Assembly (NCBI GenBank): GCA_037102815.1
Contig: BTPP01000011.1
Coordinates: 744,001-808,000, forward strand
Origin: Neurospora intermedia
Lineage: Eukaryota > Ascomycota > Sordariomycetes > Sordariales > Sordariaceae
Reading direction: 5' to 3'
Length of the DNA: 64,000 bases
A program made the translations under genes and the position numbers. The notes beneath the pieces were generated by a model. It searched no databases. It had not been told where the DNA came from and saw nothing but the letters and a program-made list of their open reading frames with translations. Each line of letters begins with the position of its first letter. The stretch's first letter is position 1. Positions 36,439 through 47,400 of this stretch are shown in pieces.

Positions 36439-36530
36439 GGGTGCATGGTCTAGTGGTATGATTTCTGTTTTGCATTGAAATTTCCATCTTGCTCTACAGA
36501 CGGTCCCGCGTTCGATCCGCGGTGCATCCA
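36439..36530 (+). tRNA. tRNA-Ala(UGC) with 20-nt intron
   Basis: The acceptor stem GGGTGCA pairs with TGCATCC at 36523-36529, including a G3:T70 wobble pair, the identity mark of alanine tRNA; the discriminator base is A at 36530. The D arm is GTCTAGTGGTATGAT. The anticodon stem TCTGT (36464-36468) pairs with ACAGA (36496-36500), and the loop reads TT-TGC-A, giving anticodon UGC at 36471-36473. The intron 36475-36494 sits one base 3' of the anticodon, the standard place. The T arm is CCGCG-TTCGATC-CGCGG. A TTCTTTTTT run right after the gene (36531-36539) is a polymerase III terminator. Confidence 0.93.
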
Positions 36531-36532
36531 TT

Positions 36533-36539
36533 CTTTTTT
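36533..36539 (+). terminator. RNA polymerase III terminator of tRNA-Ala
   Basis: A run of T bases starts three bases after the discriminator base of the tRNA gene, as expected for pol III termination. Confidence 0.8.
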
Positions 36540-37777
36540 CAACTTTTTTCCATTCTTTGCGTATGCTGCTCCCCATTTTATCCCAAATTTTTGCTTTTGC
36601 CCTTTTTCTTCATGGGTTCTGGAATTACTCCATGTCCTCATTATCCTTCCAACTGCGTGTGAGTCGTGTCAATGCCCATTTTACGCACTTCCCCTAGTTG
36701 AAATTAGCAAACGATCAACTGGAACCCACAACACTCATCGCTGAGCTTCTCAATGTCATTGTACTGAGGAGAAAAAGCCCCCAATCCGTAACCAGAAGAA
36801 AGGAATGTCACCTGTCCCGATTGCCAAAGGAGCTCGCTCATACATGGGTCCTCCAGGTAAGTTTGACGATAACTAGATGCGATTACGAATATCAGCAAGC
36901 CGCTGGATACCTACCGCACTTCTCTTCTGTCTAGTGTCTGGATATCTCGCAAGTATGACTGTTCGCAAAAGGCAAACCTTCACCATCCAACAACTTCCGC
37001 CCGACTCAGCACGTCATTAAACGGAAATACCATCAAGAATTACGCAGTTATCAAAAGCTCATGCAAGACCTGGACACTGTTACAAACCCTGGATGATCAA
37101 ACGGGCACGGCGGGTTAGGGTCCATAGCGACCAGCAAGCAGCAACGGAGTGTATCCACTTTACCCCTTTTCCGGTCTCGGCGTAAACATTGGGAGGAGCA
37201 TCCCCAATAGGGATGATGGATCTTGCCATTTCTTTTGCGCTCAGCTTGCGAAGTAAAAATCGAAAGTGGAATAACAGGACAGAAACAAAACCGACTTGAC
37301 TCTGTAACAAAGCCGTTGGTAAACATGTACACCCAAGATGCTTGCCTTCCAAAAACAATCCGTTTGTGCCGCAGAGTTAGTTGGTAAATGGGATGACAGT
37401 CGGGATGAACGGCGTCGTCGTCAGATTGCCGCTTGATGGAAACTTCCCCTTCACTTCAATGTTGTTGTAGGAAGTCCGTAGGCGTCGACGCAGCGGGTTT
37501 TCTATTCACTGACTGACATCCCATCCCCATTCACGTTAGGCTGCTTTGGTTTCAACCTTTCCTTCTTCAATCTTCCACCTTCGAAACTCGTTGACAAACG
37601 GCGGAGCTCAAGCTTCTGTTTCGCGACGTAGTACCTCATCGAAGCAACCGTAACCATGGCTCAGTCATCTATCCTAGACAACGTCGAGTATAAGGCCATG
37701 TTTTTCAACCTCCCCAGGGCCAGGTTTGTAACTTCACTCCAGGGACTCATCCCCAATCTCCCGGCATCCACACCATC
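36540..37777. other. Intergenic between tRNA-Ala and secreted protein gene
   Basis: No gene supported. An ATG at 37656 opens a 41-codon frame that is out of frame with the signal-peptide start at 37778 and may be an upstream frame in the leader. Confidence 0.5.
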
Positions 37778-38152
37778 ATGATGCCCGCCTTCCCACCCCT
37801 CACCTCCACCAAGAGGGCGCTTTTCCCAGCCCTTCTAGCATCCCTCGCTCTTGCCCTACCCCAAAGTGGAAGCCAAGGCACTGACACACCATACACACTA
37901 TCGCCCAACACCTCTACGGCCTCTACAGCCTCAACACACTTACATCCCTCTCTCATCCACAGCAGCCTCCCCACCTTTGACTCCAAGGTCCAAGTCAAGG
38001 ACGACCAAAAGGAAGATCTTATCTCGACCGCAACCATCTTCTCAACCATCATCGTCCCGACCGCCACAGATTTAACTAGAGTAAACCTCGGCGCACCCAC
38101 CCCAAAACCTACGCGCACCCAAAAACCAGAAAATGTAGGACCGTGCAGCTGA
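37778..38152 (+). CDS. Secreted Ser/Thr-rich protein, 5' part (signal peptide)
   Basis: Open frame of 124 codons starting with two Met codons. Residues 1-27 (KRALFPALLASLALALPQ) form a signal peptide with a likely cleavage near ALP-QSG. The rest is Thr/Ser rich, ending STATIFSTIIVPTATDLTR before a Pro/Thr/Lys tail. A GTAAAC donor at 38081 lies in phase with an acceptor AG at 38476-38477; joining 37778-38080 to 38478-39122 gives a 315-residue secreted protein, so this frame and the next may be one gene. The donor lies just inside the left arm of a perfect 47-bp inverted repeat. Confidence 0.55.
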   Translation: MMPAFPPLTSTKRALFPALLASLALALPQSGSQGTDTPYTLSPNTSTASTASTHLHPSLIHSSLPTFDSKVQVKDDQKEDLISTATIFSTIIVPTATDLTRVNLGAPTPKPTRTQKPENVGPCS

Positions 38153-38537
38153 TGACACCTGACATTGTAAATACCGTTTTTGCTAGCTAAATTTCATCTT
38201 CTCAATACACGCAACATTCCCTCCAATTTGGTCATTTCTTTCACGCTTTTTCACCCAACCATTTATACCCCATTCACACCACCAGCCATTTGCACATCGC
38301 ATATCACACCACCTTAAAATATTGTTCTCAACTATCTACAAATAGTATTAGGGTATCTAAGGGTTATAGAATTACTTAGGGTTTCGTATAGCTATAATTC
38401 AGCTGGCAAATCTGACCAAGGTAGCAGACATCAAAACGAGCAAAAATACGGCTGAAATACGATAGTTTCAATGACAGTTGCAAATGGGGATTTTGGGTGC
38501 GCGTAGGTTTTGGGGTGGGTGCGCCGAGGTTTACTCT
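38078..38537 (+). repeat. Perfect 47-bp inverted repeat, 366-nt spacer
   Basis: Left arm 38078-38124 begins AGAGTAAACCTCGGCG and ends CGCGCACCCAAAA. Right arm 38491-38537 is its exact reverse complement. Flanks differ immediately outside the arms. The spacer is AT-rich and has no long frame. In RNA the arms could pair into a long hairpin. Confidence 0.93.
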
Positions 38538-39122
38538 TTAACTACCATCCTCACCGTCGTCACCAATACCAACGCACCCGCCTCTCCTCCACTCTCAGCT
38601 TCTTCACTCTCAACTTCCACGACCACCTCTTCCTCTTCGCCTTCTACATCCACATCTAGCTGCATCGTCGAAGGCGGAGTAAACAGCATCTGCGTCACTG
38701 TCGTACCCATTTGGCCTACAGACACCCTCCCCCAAGCCCAAGCCCAAGCAGCGGTAAAGAGGCAGACGGCCCAGACACCCTCCATTCCTTCCTACTCCTC
38801 CACCTCCACCTCCACAGCCTCAGTAACCGTCATCGAAATGTTAACAGTGATCGTTGCCCCGCACACAACCTACACGCTCACTGGGTTCGTGCCGTTTTCA
38901 ACTAGTATCTCTCCGGCTCCCAGCCCTACCACTACCGCTACTGCTACCAGCGGTATAACTACCTCTACTAGCGTTGCCTGCCCCAGTCCTAGCTGGATAA
39001 TTGATGGCCACTGCGTCGGGAACACCCCCGGGTGGAACCCCGCTCCGCAAAACCCGACTGGAATGGACGGTTGGGATGGAAGGCCTCGTCCGCCTTGGGA
39101 GACGGCGACGACGGCGGTATAA
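38478..39122 (+). CDS. Ser/Thr-rich protein, probable 3' exon of the secreted gene upstream
   Basis: An open frame of 214 codons that starts at TTG with a preceding CAG, so it is more likely an exon than a complete gene; the first ATG is at 38484. It encodes long Ser/Thr runs (ASSLSTSTTTSSSSPSTSTSS), two Cys pairs (SSCIVEGGVNSICV and ACPSPSWIIDGHC) and a Pro/Trp-rich end. The C-x7-DGHCVG element resembles the C-x8-NGKCVP element of the Ser/Thr-rich protein at 47401-48684, so both may belong to one family of wall-associated or secreted glycoproteins. No GPI signal is visible at the C terminus. Confidence 0.55.
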   Translation: MQMGILGARRFWGGCAEVYSLTTILTVVTNTNAPASPPLSASSLSTSTTTSSSSPSTSTSSCIVEGGVNSICVTVVPIWPTDTLPQAQAQAAVKRQTAQTPSIPSYSSTSTSTASVTVIEMLTVIVAPHTTYTLTGFVPFSTSISPAPSPTTTATATSGITTSTSVACPSPSWIIDGHCVGNTPGWNPAPQNPTGMDGWDGRPRPPWETATTAV

Positions 39123-39482
39123 GCCCATTCATTTGCCAAAGATTCAAGATACAAAAGAAGAAGAAGAAGTGGGGATTGTGAGTAGGTGTTACTCTAAGAA
39201 AAGGGGAAGGAGGAGGAGGGGGTGGGAGACGGGAGGAAGAGCATGAGATGAGTTGAGAGGTAGGTGGCTGCAACAATGAGGAAACATAAGTGGGAACGAA
39301 CAGAGCAAGGCACTGGAAGGGACAAGAGATAGCAACAGCAGGTGGGATGCAATCATCTATCAAATCCGTTTGACACACATGTATTGGGTGAGAGAAGCTT
39401 CTACCCTCGAGCATCATGCCTTGTCTTTATTGCATTTATCCAACATAACAGTGACAAGACCACTGCAGGGTCCGTCAAAAAT
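39123..39482. other. Convergent 3' flanks, no gene
   Basis: Short gap between the 3' ends of a plus-strand and a minus-strand gene. Contains an AAGAAGAAGAAG run at 39155-39170 and a GGAGGAGGAGG purine tract near 39208-39238. Confidence 0.5.
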
Positions 39483-41132
39483 TTAGAACGGCCACCAAGA
39501 AGCCGGTGTTCTCTTAACCACAAATGCGCCTCTGTCCATCGTGTTGATAACAATGTACCCACTCGGAAAGAAGGGATAGTGAGACCATGTACCGGTAAAA
39601 GTGACATTACCCCCACCCGGCGCATTATCATCCTCCGGGTGAACATCAAAGTAGGCCACCTCCTTGATCCGCTTACCCGTGGGATCCAACGGCACACTTC
39701 TCAGATCCAGAATGCTGAGACCCAAGCCATAGTTGCTCTGGTACGAGAACCCATCCTTGATGAACTGGTTGTGGTCAATACCACGACGCAAACCCTTGTA
39801 GTGACCCGTCTGCTTGGGCTTTTCGAGCGAGGAAATGTCCCAGATGTAGGTGATGGGGTACCCATCGGCGCCTAAGCCGGCGGCATCGTACTCGTCGTAC
39901 TCGTCGTCGAGGATCAAGTATTGTTGCCAGTTGGGGTCGAGAACCCAGCCTTGGTGGGTGTAGGAGGCGCCTTCGTACGAGGTGTTGGAGATGATGCGGA
40001 TGTTTTGCTTGTCGGATACGTCGAAGCTGTTTCTCGTTTGTCAGTGTTTCGTGTTTTTGTGCCAGTGGCAGGAGAACAGGGTGATATGGGTAACAGGGAA
40101 CGAACATGGTCAACGAATCCTCATCATATCCATAACAGATATCCTTCCCATAGTACTTGATATCCGGCCCGCGATACACAATGCACTGCGCATCGTGGAC
40201 ATACCCATCCTCACCGCTTCCGCCCAGCGTCTTGGGATTCTTCGGATCCGTCAAGTCGAAAAACACCAGGCCCGCGCGCAACGGCCCGGTTCTCGGCTGG
40301 AACCCAACAGCAACACCGTACTTCTTCTCCTCGTTCGTCACTACATTATGCGACCTCCCCACCGGCAACCCCTCGGTCCACCAGCCATCCAAATCGTTCT
40401 CGTTTGTGAACACCTTGGGACTTGCAGGGTCAACATCCTGCAACTTGGCTAGATCGAAAATCTGCACACCGTGGTTGACCGCCTCCGAGCCGATCAGGAT
40501 GTAGCTCTTGTACCCCTTAATCTCCCTCCACAAGCTGGGTTGAGCAGTGGTATACTGCGGCAGCCTTCCCAGATAAACTAGCTTGCCCTTCTTTGTGACC
40601 TCTGCAAAAGCGGTGCCGTCTTCCTGGGCAATAGCCACGAACTCGCGTCCCTTGGGCGAAGTCCACCCCCAGGAGCCCGCGCCGCGGCCGGAAGAGGACC
40701 CGAGCTCCGCGTGCGTCTTGAAGTCGTACAGGTCAAGATTGTTACACCGGAAGGTGTACTTGGGGTCGTTCGGGACGTAGGAAGCGTAGCCCTTGGTACA
40801 GGGGACGTAGTCGAGCTTGGAGGAAGGGAATCTCTTGTATTGGGTGGAGTCATAGACGCCGGCGGCGTCGAGTTCTGCCCAGGTTTGCTGTTGTGGCAGC
40901 GTGTTAGCCATGTAAATGAGAGTGACTGTAAGGGATGGAGGAGGAATGGGAGAGAAATTATGGAAGGGAGGGACGGAATGGACGGGATGCTTACGTGCTT
41001 GAGAGCCATGATATGTTCATGTCTGGCACCGCTGTCATAAAGCTCGGCTTTGAGCTTCATGTCGACGGCCTTCTCTTTGGCCGAGGCCAAGGCGGCTAGG
41101 GATGCCGCGAGGGCGAAAATGGAGGTTCTCAT
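39483..41132 (-). CDS. Secreted choice-of-anchor-B / LVIVD-type beta-propeller protein
   Basis: Exons 40995-41132, 40106-40887 and 39483-40026; phase-closed at 487 residues. A signal peptide (MRTSIFALAASLAALASA) starts the protein. Repeated strand motifs follow: NNLDLYDFKTHAELG, GVQIFDLAKL, GLVFFDLTDP, DEDSLTIFDVSDK, ITYIWDISSL, GLSILDLRSV. This repeating [IVL]xDxS pattern and the segments GRSHNVVTNEEKKY and YTHQGWVLDPNWQQYLILDDE are characteristic of choice-of-anchor-B family proteins, in which the repeats form a beta-propeller. The protein ends RTPASWWPF. Intron 2 uses a GTTCGT donor; the phase forces this choice and gives SLTIFDV. Extracellular, biochemical role unknown. Confidence 0.85.
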
Positions 41133-42371
41133 GTTGGGTTGATGCTTGCCTCTGTGGTTGAGTCCAACAAGATGAGATGGAGGTCGAGATATCTCCAGGT
41201 TGACGCAAGAGAGGTGATGTGATCTTATACTTGTGTACTTGCATTCCTTGACGACGGGTCCCGTCGATCGTCACAAACCCTGTAAACACCGACACTGCAA
41301 CCTTGTCCACTGACGTTCTCTCCCTACTGTAGCACTGGCAAGATGCTAACGGTCTGGATCTTGCGAATGCTTACCAAGAGCGGGGAAATTTGAACTAATA
41401 TGTGAGATATGCCGGTCACATAACCTCGTCTGGGAAGGTCGAGCTTGAGGTAACACTTGCGACATACAAACAGTCGTTGGCGTTATAACCCCAATTCGGC
41501 AGGTGCGAAGCTTGATATGATAGATTGCCTTTGGAGGCCTCGTAGTCTCACTGCATAACCCGACAAGCGCGGATGGCGATATCTAGCCAAGAGATGGAGG
41601 CTCTACGGGCTCGGATCTCGTGTACCGAGTGGGGGGAGGAATCGTGGCTACGGAGACAGCACGTCTCCTTCTTGTCCCCTTGACCAATGTCTGCCTCACA
41701 ATGTCGTAAGTTCATACGTACTCCATCAGTAGTTCTCGTGAATGAGGCGCTTTGAAGTGCCACGGCATTCCGACAATGCGTATAAGTTTGCGTGATGCCC
41801 ATGTCGATGAATGTGGAAGGAGATCTGTTTATTGCATGCAGCCAAGGCCAGTCGATACCACATCGTTGATCCGATGGACAGTCTAGTGCTACCAGCCAAG
41901 CTCTGCACCGGTGTTAGGTGCACCACGGTTCCAACGCCGTCCCGCTCGGCATTTCTTATCATGAGTGCTCGATGTGATTTGGTTGCTGGTAGGATGGCTT
42001 TGCCACCAAGAAGTAGGATGTAAGAAAAGGTTCCGGATAACCCTGCGGAGAAGATGGATGTTAGATTAATCGGAAGGTTGACTTTCCGTGACCATCTTCC
42101 TCCACGTGCCACACCCCGCTCCCTCAATGATGTTGACCTTGAGAATCTGCCCAGTTGGGCTCAACCGCCCGTTATCACACCGCAGATCTGGATCACAAGT
42201 ACGAGAATAGCTGTGTTAGTGATTTCATGGAGGAAAACCCAGACCCAGCCGTCCAACACGACGACTTTGATGGCGGTGACAGCCTCGGCTCTGCAGAAGT
42301 AGTCTGTGGCAACTGGCAGTGAAATCACGACATACCACAACCCAGGCCACCTTCCTGCCACAGCGCACGGA
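41133..42371. other. Intergenic, promoter of the secreted propeller gene
   Basis: No gene supported. Contains the upstream region of the 41132 start and the 3' flank of the cation transporter. Confidence 0.5.
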
Positions 42372-43877
42372 TCAATCACATTCATTATGTCCCGTGGGGC
42401 CCAAGGTGGAATAGTCCACCGTGACAAAAGCTCTGTCCACTTCCTGAAGACTCTCGTAGCAATACTGCAGTGTCTCGGCAATATCATGTGCCAAAGGCAG
42501 CGAGGTGCTCTCATCCAACAGTATGTCCAGCTCGACCCAAACACCATCGCCAGCATGGTATGCTGTCAACGTCTTGAAGCCTGCAACGACAGGGGAAAAG
42601 CGGAAGGCGAGATACATCAGCTTCTTCTGCAAGGCATCATCAACACTGCTTCCTGTCAAGCGGCTGATGTTTTCGATGCACGTCTCAGCCCAGTCACAGA
42701 TGACATAGAGGGCTAACAAAGTTGCACCGAGGGGGTCCAGCCACCAGATCTGGGCAGCAACACCAATCAGGGGGAAGAGGAGAGAGGCGGTGTTGAAGTA
42801 CACATCGGTCTTGCAGTCCTGCACCAGCGCTTGTACCTGCGTCGTCTTGATGGGTCTGCATATGAGGCCAATGATGCCCTTGATGATGGCATTGGCAGCC
42901 ATGGCCCCAATTGCAACAGGAGGCAGAGGCGCAACATCTCTATCGCCGCCAGGTAACAGCTTCTTAACCGACTCTTGAAGGATCTGGAGAAAGGAAACAA
43001 CCATGATGACACTAAAGACAAGAATCCCGATGGGTTCGAGGCGTCGTCTTCCAACGGGGTATTTGAGTTGTAGAGCGCGCAGACGCCAGGAGACAATGCG
43101 GTTGGTACCGTAAATAATCAGGGTACAGAACAAGTCCAAGGCCGAGTCCGCAGAGCTGGCAGCCAAGGAAAGCGATGGGCTAAAGCGCAGACTGACCAAC
43201 TTGCCAATGAGCATGAACACATTGGCGATGACATTAGTGTTTATAGCCCATTTCGCGTTTCGTTCGTCACGGCGGCGCTTCTCGATGTGCTCGGGAGGCA
43301 GAAATGCTTCAACGGCGCCTTTAGAGTCGGCGAGGGGAACACGGCGTTCGGCGATGCCGTCCCTATCGGCGTCGGGATTCATGCTGTCGATGACATCGTC
43401 GGCAACGGCCATGACCAAAGCGTCAACCTCGACCCAGCTATCGAGCGTCTCGTTTTGGGATTCGTAGTATCTCCTGATCTTCTTATTCTTGATGGATTTG
43501 AGCTCGGCATCAGACTTGCGATAGTGTTCCTCCCAGGAGGATAAGCCTTTCATGCCATCGAGCACCCTCTGTTTCAAGTCAATGCGACGCTGTTCGGCGA
43601 TGGCCAGGTGTCGGGCATCTTTGAAGCCGCTGAAAGAGGTGACCTTGGCGCGGTCGTCGCGGATCTGGACTTCGCGTGGGGAAGAACGCGTACTCCGCGT
43701 GGAAGTGGGCTCAATGGAGCGAGGGTCGCGATGATCGCCAGGGGAGACGTTGGAAACGAGTCCGAATTCTTCGTCGTCATCACGATACCGTCGGCGGATG
43801 GAAGACGGCTGACGAGACGGCATGGTCCCGTGCCAATCAGTGGCCGAGTTGACGGTTCTGGGTCTTCTTCCCACCAT
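42372..43877 (-). CDS. Cation diffusion facilitator, probable Mn2+ type
   Basis: Intronless, 501 residues, from ATG at 43877 (MVGRRPRTVNSATD). The first 200 residues are hydrophilic and Arg/Asp/Ser rich. The transport domain starts with AINTNVIANVFMLIGKLVS, then SADSALDLF with the DxxxD metal site of membrane helix 2, and YPVGRRRLEPIGILVFS, a sequence typical of the manganese branch. Helix 5 carries DCKTDVYFNTASLL (DxxxN). The cytosolic C domain holds AYHAGDGVWVELDILLDESTSLPLAHDIAE, the conserved metal-binding fold. These exporters move divalent cations out of the cytosol in exchange for protons, here probably into vacuole, Golgi or outside. Mn2+ as substrate is inferred from the motif class only. 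Confidence 0.9.
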   Translation of the reverse strand: MVGRRPRTVNSATDWHGTMPSRQPSSIRRRYRDDDEEFGLVSNVSPGDHRDPRSIEPTSTRSTRSSPREVQIRDDRAKVTSFSGFKDARHLAIAEQRRIDLKQRVLDGMKGLSSWEEHYRKSDAELKSIKNKKIRRYYESQNETLDSWVEVDALVMAVADDVIDSMNPDADRDGIAERRVPLADSKGAVEAFLPPEHIEKRRRDERNAKWAINTNVIANVFMLIGKLVSLRFSPSLSLAASSADSALDLFCTLIIYGTNRIVSWRLRALQLKYPVGRRRLEPIGILVFSVIMVVSFLQILQESVKKLLPGGDRDVAPLPPVAIGAMAANAIIKGIIGLICRPIKTTQVQALVQDCKTDVYFNTASLLFPLIGVAAQIWWLDPLGATLLALYVICDWAETCIENISRLTGSSVDDALQKKLMYLAFRFSPVVAGFKTLTAYHAGDGVWVELDILLDESTSLPLAHDIAETLQYCYESLQEVDRAFVTVDYSTLGPTGHNECD

Positions 43878-44813
43878 GTTGCTCGGTCGTCGGGTCGAGA
43901 TTTTAGTTAAGATGTTTTTTGCCGACAGATCGATGGGGTGGGATGAACAGGTTCACGAAAGGACACAAGGAGCCATTGAGGTTGAAACAGAGACAACGAA
44001 ACGAACAGCTGGTCAAGGAGGGCGGATTGGGCGGGCCGGGCCTTCCTGGTTGTGTCCGTGTGTAAACTCGGGATGGAAAGAACAGCCAAAGATGAAATGC
44101 CTGTATGCAAAGCTGAGTCTCTGTTTGCTCCTTCCTCAGCTTCTGTATCCGCGCAGAGAAAAGGGACGAAACACAAGCCATAATGACGTCATGCGGGGCT
44201 GTTGTCCGCCGTTGTCAATTCCGACTTGTGGTTTTTGTGGCTGCAGGACGGGAACAATGATTGCAATCAACCATCTGGAAGTCCGTTCTCTGTTTGATCT
44301 GGTAGCTTCTTCTTTGCCTGTCCATTCCCGGCCAATATGAATCAACCCCGCAGCCTTGGTGTGTCATATAGAAACGCGACATGAAATTGCACTTGAAGTG
44401 TGAATGCAGGGGGCGCTTCTTGACCCGAATAAATACCTTTTGTATACCTACATTCTTGCCTCAAATCCGAGCCGAAGCTCATGCCTTTCTTATGACAAGT
44501 TTATCGCCTGCTTGTCAGAGCTCGCCAGTCCAGACCCACCATGTTGTAGAGGCAGTGCTGCCCAAGGAAGCCATGAACGCTTCTTGGTCTTTGGACGGAA
44601 AGCCACCCGAACAGAAGCCACGTCATTGGCGCCAAGAGTAGGGACCCCGCGCCCACTGACGCGGAAAAGACGCGAGGTTATGAAGTTCAGCTCCAAGCGG
44701 AAGATCATGTCGTGAGTTGGGGTACGGCTTTGGGAAGCCACTGATTTACTAACATCACCAAAACCACGCTCACGTCAGTCACTACCAGGATCAACTCTGC
44801 TACCAAGGCGATC
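43878..44813. other. Divergent promoter region (CDF transporter / HET gene)
   Basis: Shared upstream region of the minus-strand transporter and plus-strand HET gene. No third gene is supported. Confidence 0.5.
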
Positions 44814-47095
44814 ATGCGACTCCTTAATACACGTTCACTTCGCTTGGAGGTCTTCCAGGATGATGTCCCTCCATACGCGATACTGTCTCACACCTGGGGC
44901 GACCAGGAGACCACCTTCCATAATTTCACTACCAGCACGAATCCTGACATGACAAAAGCTGGCTGGCAAAAGATTCACAATGCATGCTACCATGCTGCTT
45001 ATCACGGTTGGGAGCACATCTGGATCGACACGTGCTGCATTGACAAAAGCGACATCACGGAACTTAGCGAGGCCATCAACTCCATGTTTCGTTGGTATGA
45101 AGCCGCTGGAGTATGCTATGCTTTTTTGGCGGATGTTGCATTACCTAGTGATGAGAATAACACTGCAAAGGGTGTTGATTTTCGACGAAGCCGCTGGTTC
45201 ACCAGAGGATGGACTCTCCAAGAACTCCTAGCGCCGCCAGTGCTCGAGTTCCTCGATTCTGAATGGAATCCAATTGGATCCAGAGAGGACTGGGCTTCGG
45301 AAATCGAAGATGCTACGGGAATTAAACGAGAACATTTGACGGACTTTCACCAGTGCTCCATAGCCACAAAGCTATCTTGGGCGGCCAACCGCCTGACAAC
45401 CAGGATCGAGGACCACTCGTATAGTCTTCTGGGTTTATTGGGAGTGTACATGCCCTTGATATATGGGGAAAGAGAACACGCCTTTACCCGTCTCCAGCAT
45501 GAGCTTATTCGAAAGTACAATGACGAATCCATTCTTGCTTGGGATCAAATACAAATATCTAACGACTCCGATTTATTCGCAGTCTCAATAGGTACGTCAA
45601 TCTGCACCCCCCCCCGGTTCCTCCTTTTGTCCATATTGTCCCTTTCAGCTAACCTTCCTTTGTAGGACCCGATCTAAGAATGGCCCCAAACGGTGCTGTT
45701 CTGGCAAATTCACCGAGAAATTTCAATCATAAACTCGAAATCGAGACACATCCGTATGACAGATCACGACTTCGTTTCGAAATGACAAACGCCGGGCTTA
45801 GCCTCAAGGCTGAGGTGTTTGTGAACCTGGCAATATTTGGAGCCCACCAGCCAATTCATCTGATCAAATTGAACTGCTCGTACACTGGACGCGCTTCACC
45901 AATCGTCCTCCTTTTGCGAGATGCGGATTCCAACACAACTCACAAGCAGGCGGCCGTTTCGTCACATTACTTCCCACTGGCTTTCAGAAAGATCCAGCGC
46001 CCAGCCCTTGATTTGAAAAGCGTGATTAGCTCTATGGGTGATCATTGGGTCAGCCGGGGTTGGCACGATATCATCATTGTTGAGGAGAAGACTGTTCTGG
46101 GTATGTCTAGGCCCACATATTCAACTAAACGTTTCTGCTTTCTGCGACAACAAGAGGAATGGTATCAACTCCGCGAATTTCGGCTCCTCACAAGAAGTAG
46201 GGGTTTTCTATCACCCATATCACCCATTATCTTCCCGCCCGCTACCCGACCACCCCTCGCGCTTCAACCGGGTCAAGCATGTATGTGTATTATGACAGTT
46301 CGGTCAAATACCAAACGCCTAGGCCACGAGCCAAAATCAGAGCGAGATAACCATTATCTGATGATTCTGAAGTGGGAGTCCCGCGGTCTAATATGCGGCA
46401 TATGGTCCAGTCCTGAAGACAACCCGGATTTTTATGATTCGATTGGAGAGGACTTAAGTGGACCTTTTCCAACAAGAGCACCTGGGGCGACACCCGAGAC
46501 AGAAATACAAGTTCTGGTTTCGACGAAATTGGACAAGCACACTGGGGTGTCATATGCAATCAGCATCCGCCGTCGTGTGCTGAAGATAGCTCCATCAGAG
46601 TCCCGCATCGTCAAGGATCCTGATGCACCGTCATTCTTTAGCCCAAGGCACATAAATGATCTTGTGGAAGTCACATTCGAGCCACATGATCGTGGTTCCG
46701 CCAGGTCATGGGAGAAGACCGCCACCATGAATCAGAACCTGAGTGAATACACCAGAGAGATGCTAAGTTACAAGCCTCACATAATCGAACGGAACAGCGA
46801 GTACGAAATGGACCATGCAGCGCACCTTATGCCTTACAATCGGGTCTGGGACTATATGGACAGTCTTGCGGCCACTCGTTACAGCGACCCCGCCACCCAC
46901 GTTCGAACTAGCGATATAGATATGGACGAGGGATACGTCTTCAGGTGGTCCCTAGAAGAAGAATCTCCAAGCGCCCACCTGGAATCACATGATCTCACTG
47001 TAGGAATTGGAGCATGGTTAGCAGGTCCTCTATCAATACCACACACAGATGGAGGGAGTTATGAGTTTGATGAGCTGCAGCTACTTACCTACTGA
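44814..47095 (+). CDS. HET-domain protein (heterokaryon-incompatibility type)
   Basis: Exons 44814-45591 and 45666-47095, intron of 74 nt (GTACGT donor, CAGCTAACC branch, TGTAG acceptor); phase-closed at 735 residues. The start MRLLNTRSLRLEVF is the usual opening of fungal HET proteins. The domain shows AILSHTWGDQE (22-32), HIWIDTCCIDK, SMFRWYEAAGVCYAFLADV, RSRWFTRGWTLQELLAP, then SIATKLSWAANRLTTRIEDHSYSLLGLLGVYMPLIYGE, which closes the standard HET architecture. The remaining 470 residues are a long region rich in beta strands with no motif I recognise. HET proteins trigger death of fused cells of unlike genotype; whether this allele is active cannot be judged. No frameshift or stop is seen. 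Confidence 0.92.
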
Positions 47096-47400
47096 GTCGG
47101 TGAGTTTACGAGACCAGACAGAATCACAAATAACGAGCCGATTTTCTCCACAGATCTTTCAGCTTGCGTCAAGTCCGAAATTGCACAACGTGGATTTCTA
47201 AAATATGACAGTTTCCTATTATCTCAGTACCGTCACGCTCCATGACTCTATTTAAATCCCTGACTTCCTTATAACCCTTTCCCTTGATCCCTCACCCTTC
47301 CCTCTCCTTGACACCTCCTGATTATGAGTGGAATCCTGCCCAACTCATGTCTGGTTCCCTGAGTGTTATCTCCCTCAATCATAACCTTATCCCTTTCTCC
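47096..47400. other. Convergent 3' flanks, no gene
   Basis: Gap of 305 bases between the HET gene and the minus-strand secreted protein gene. No feature beyond pyrimidine-rich stretches. Confidence 0.5.
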
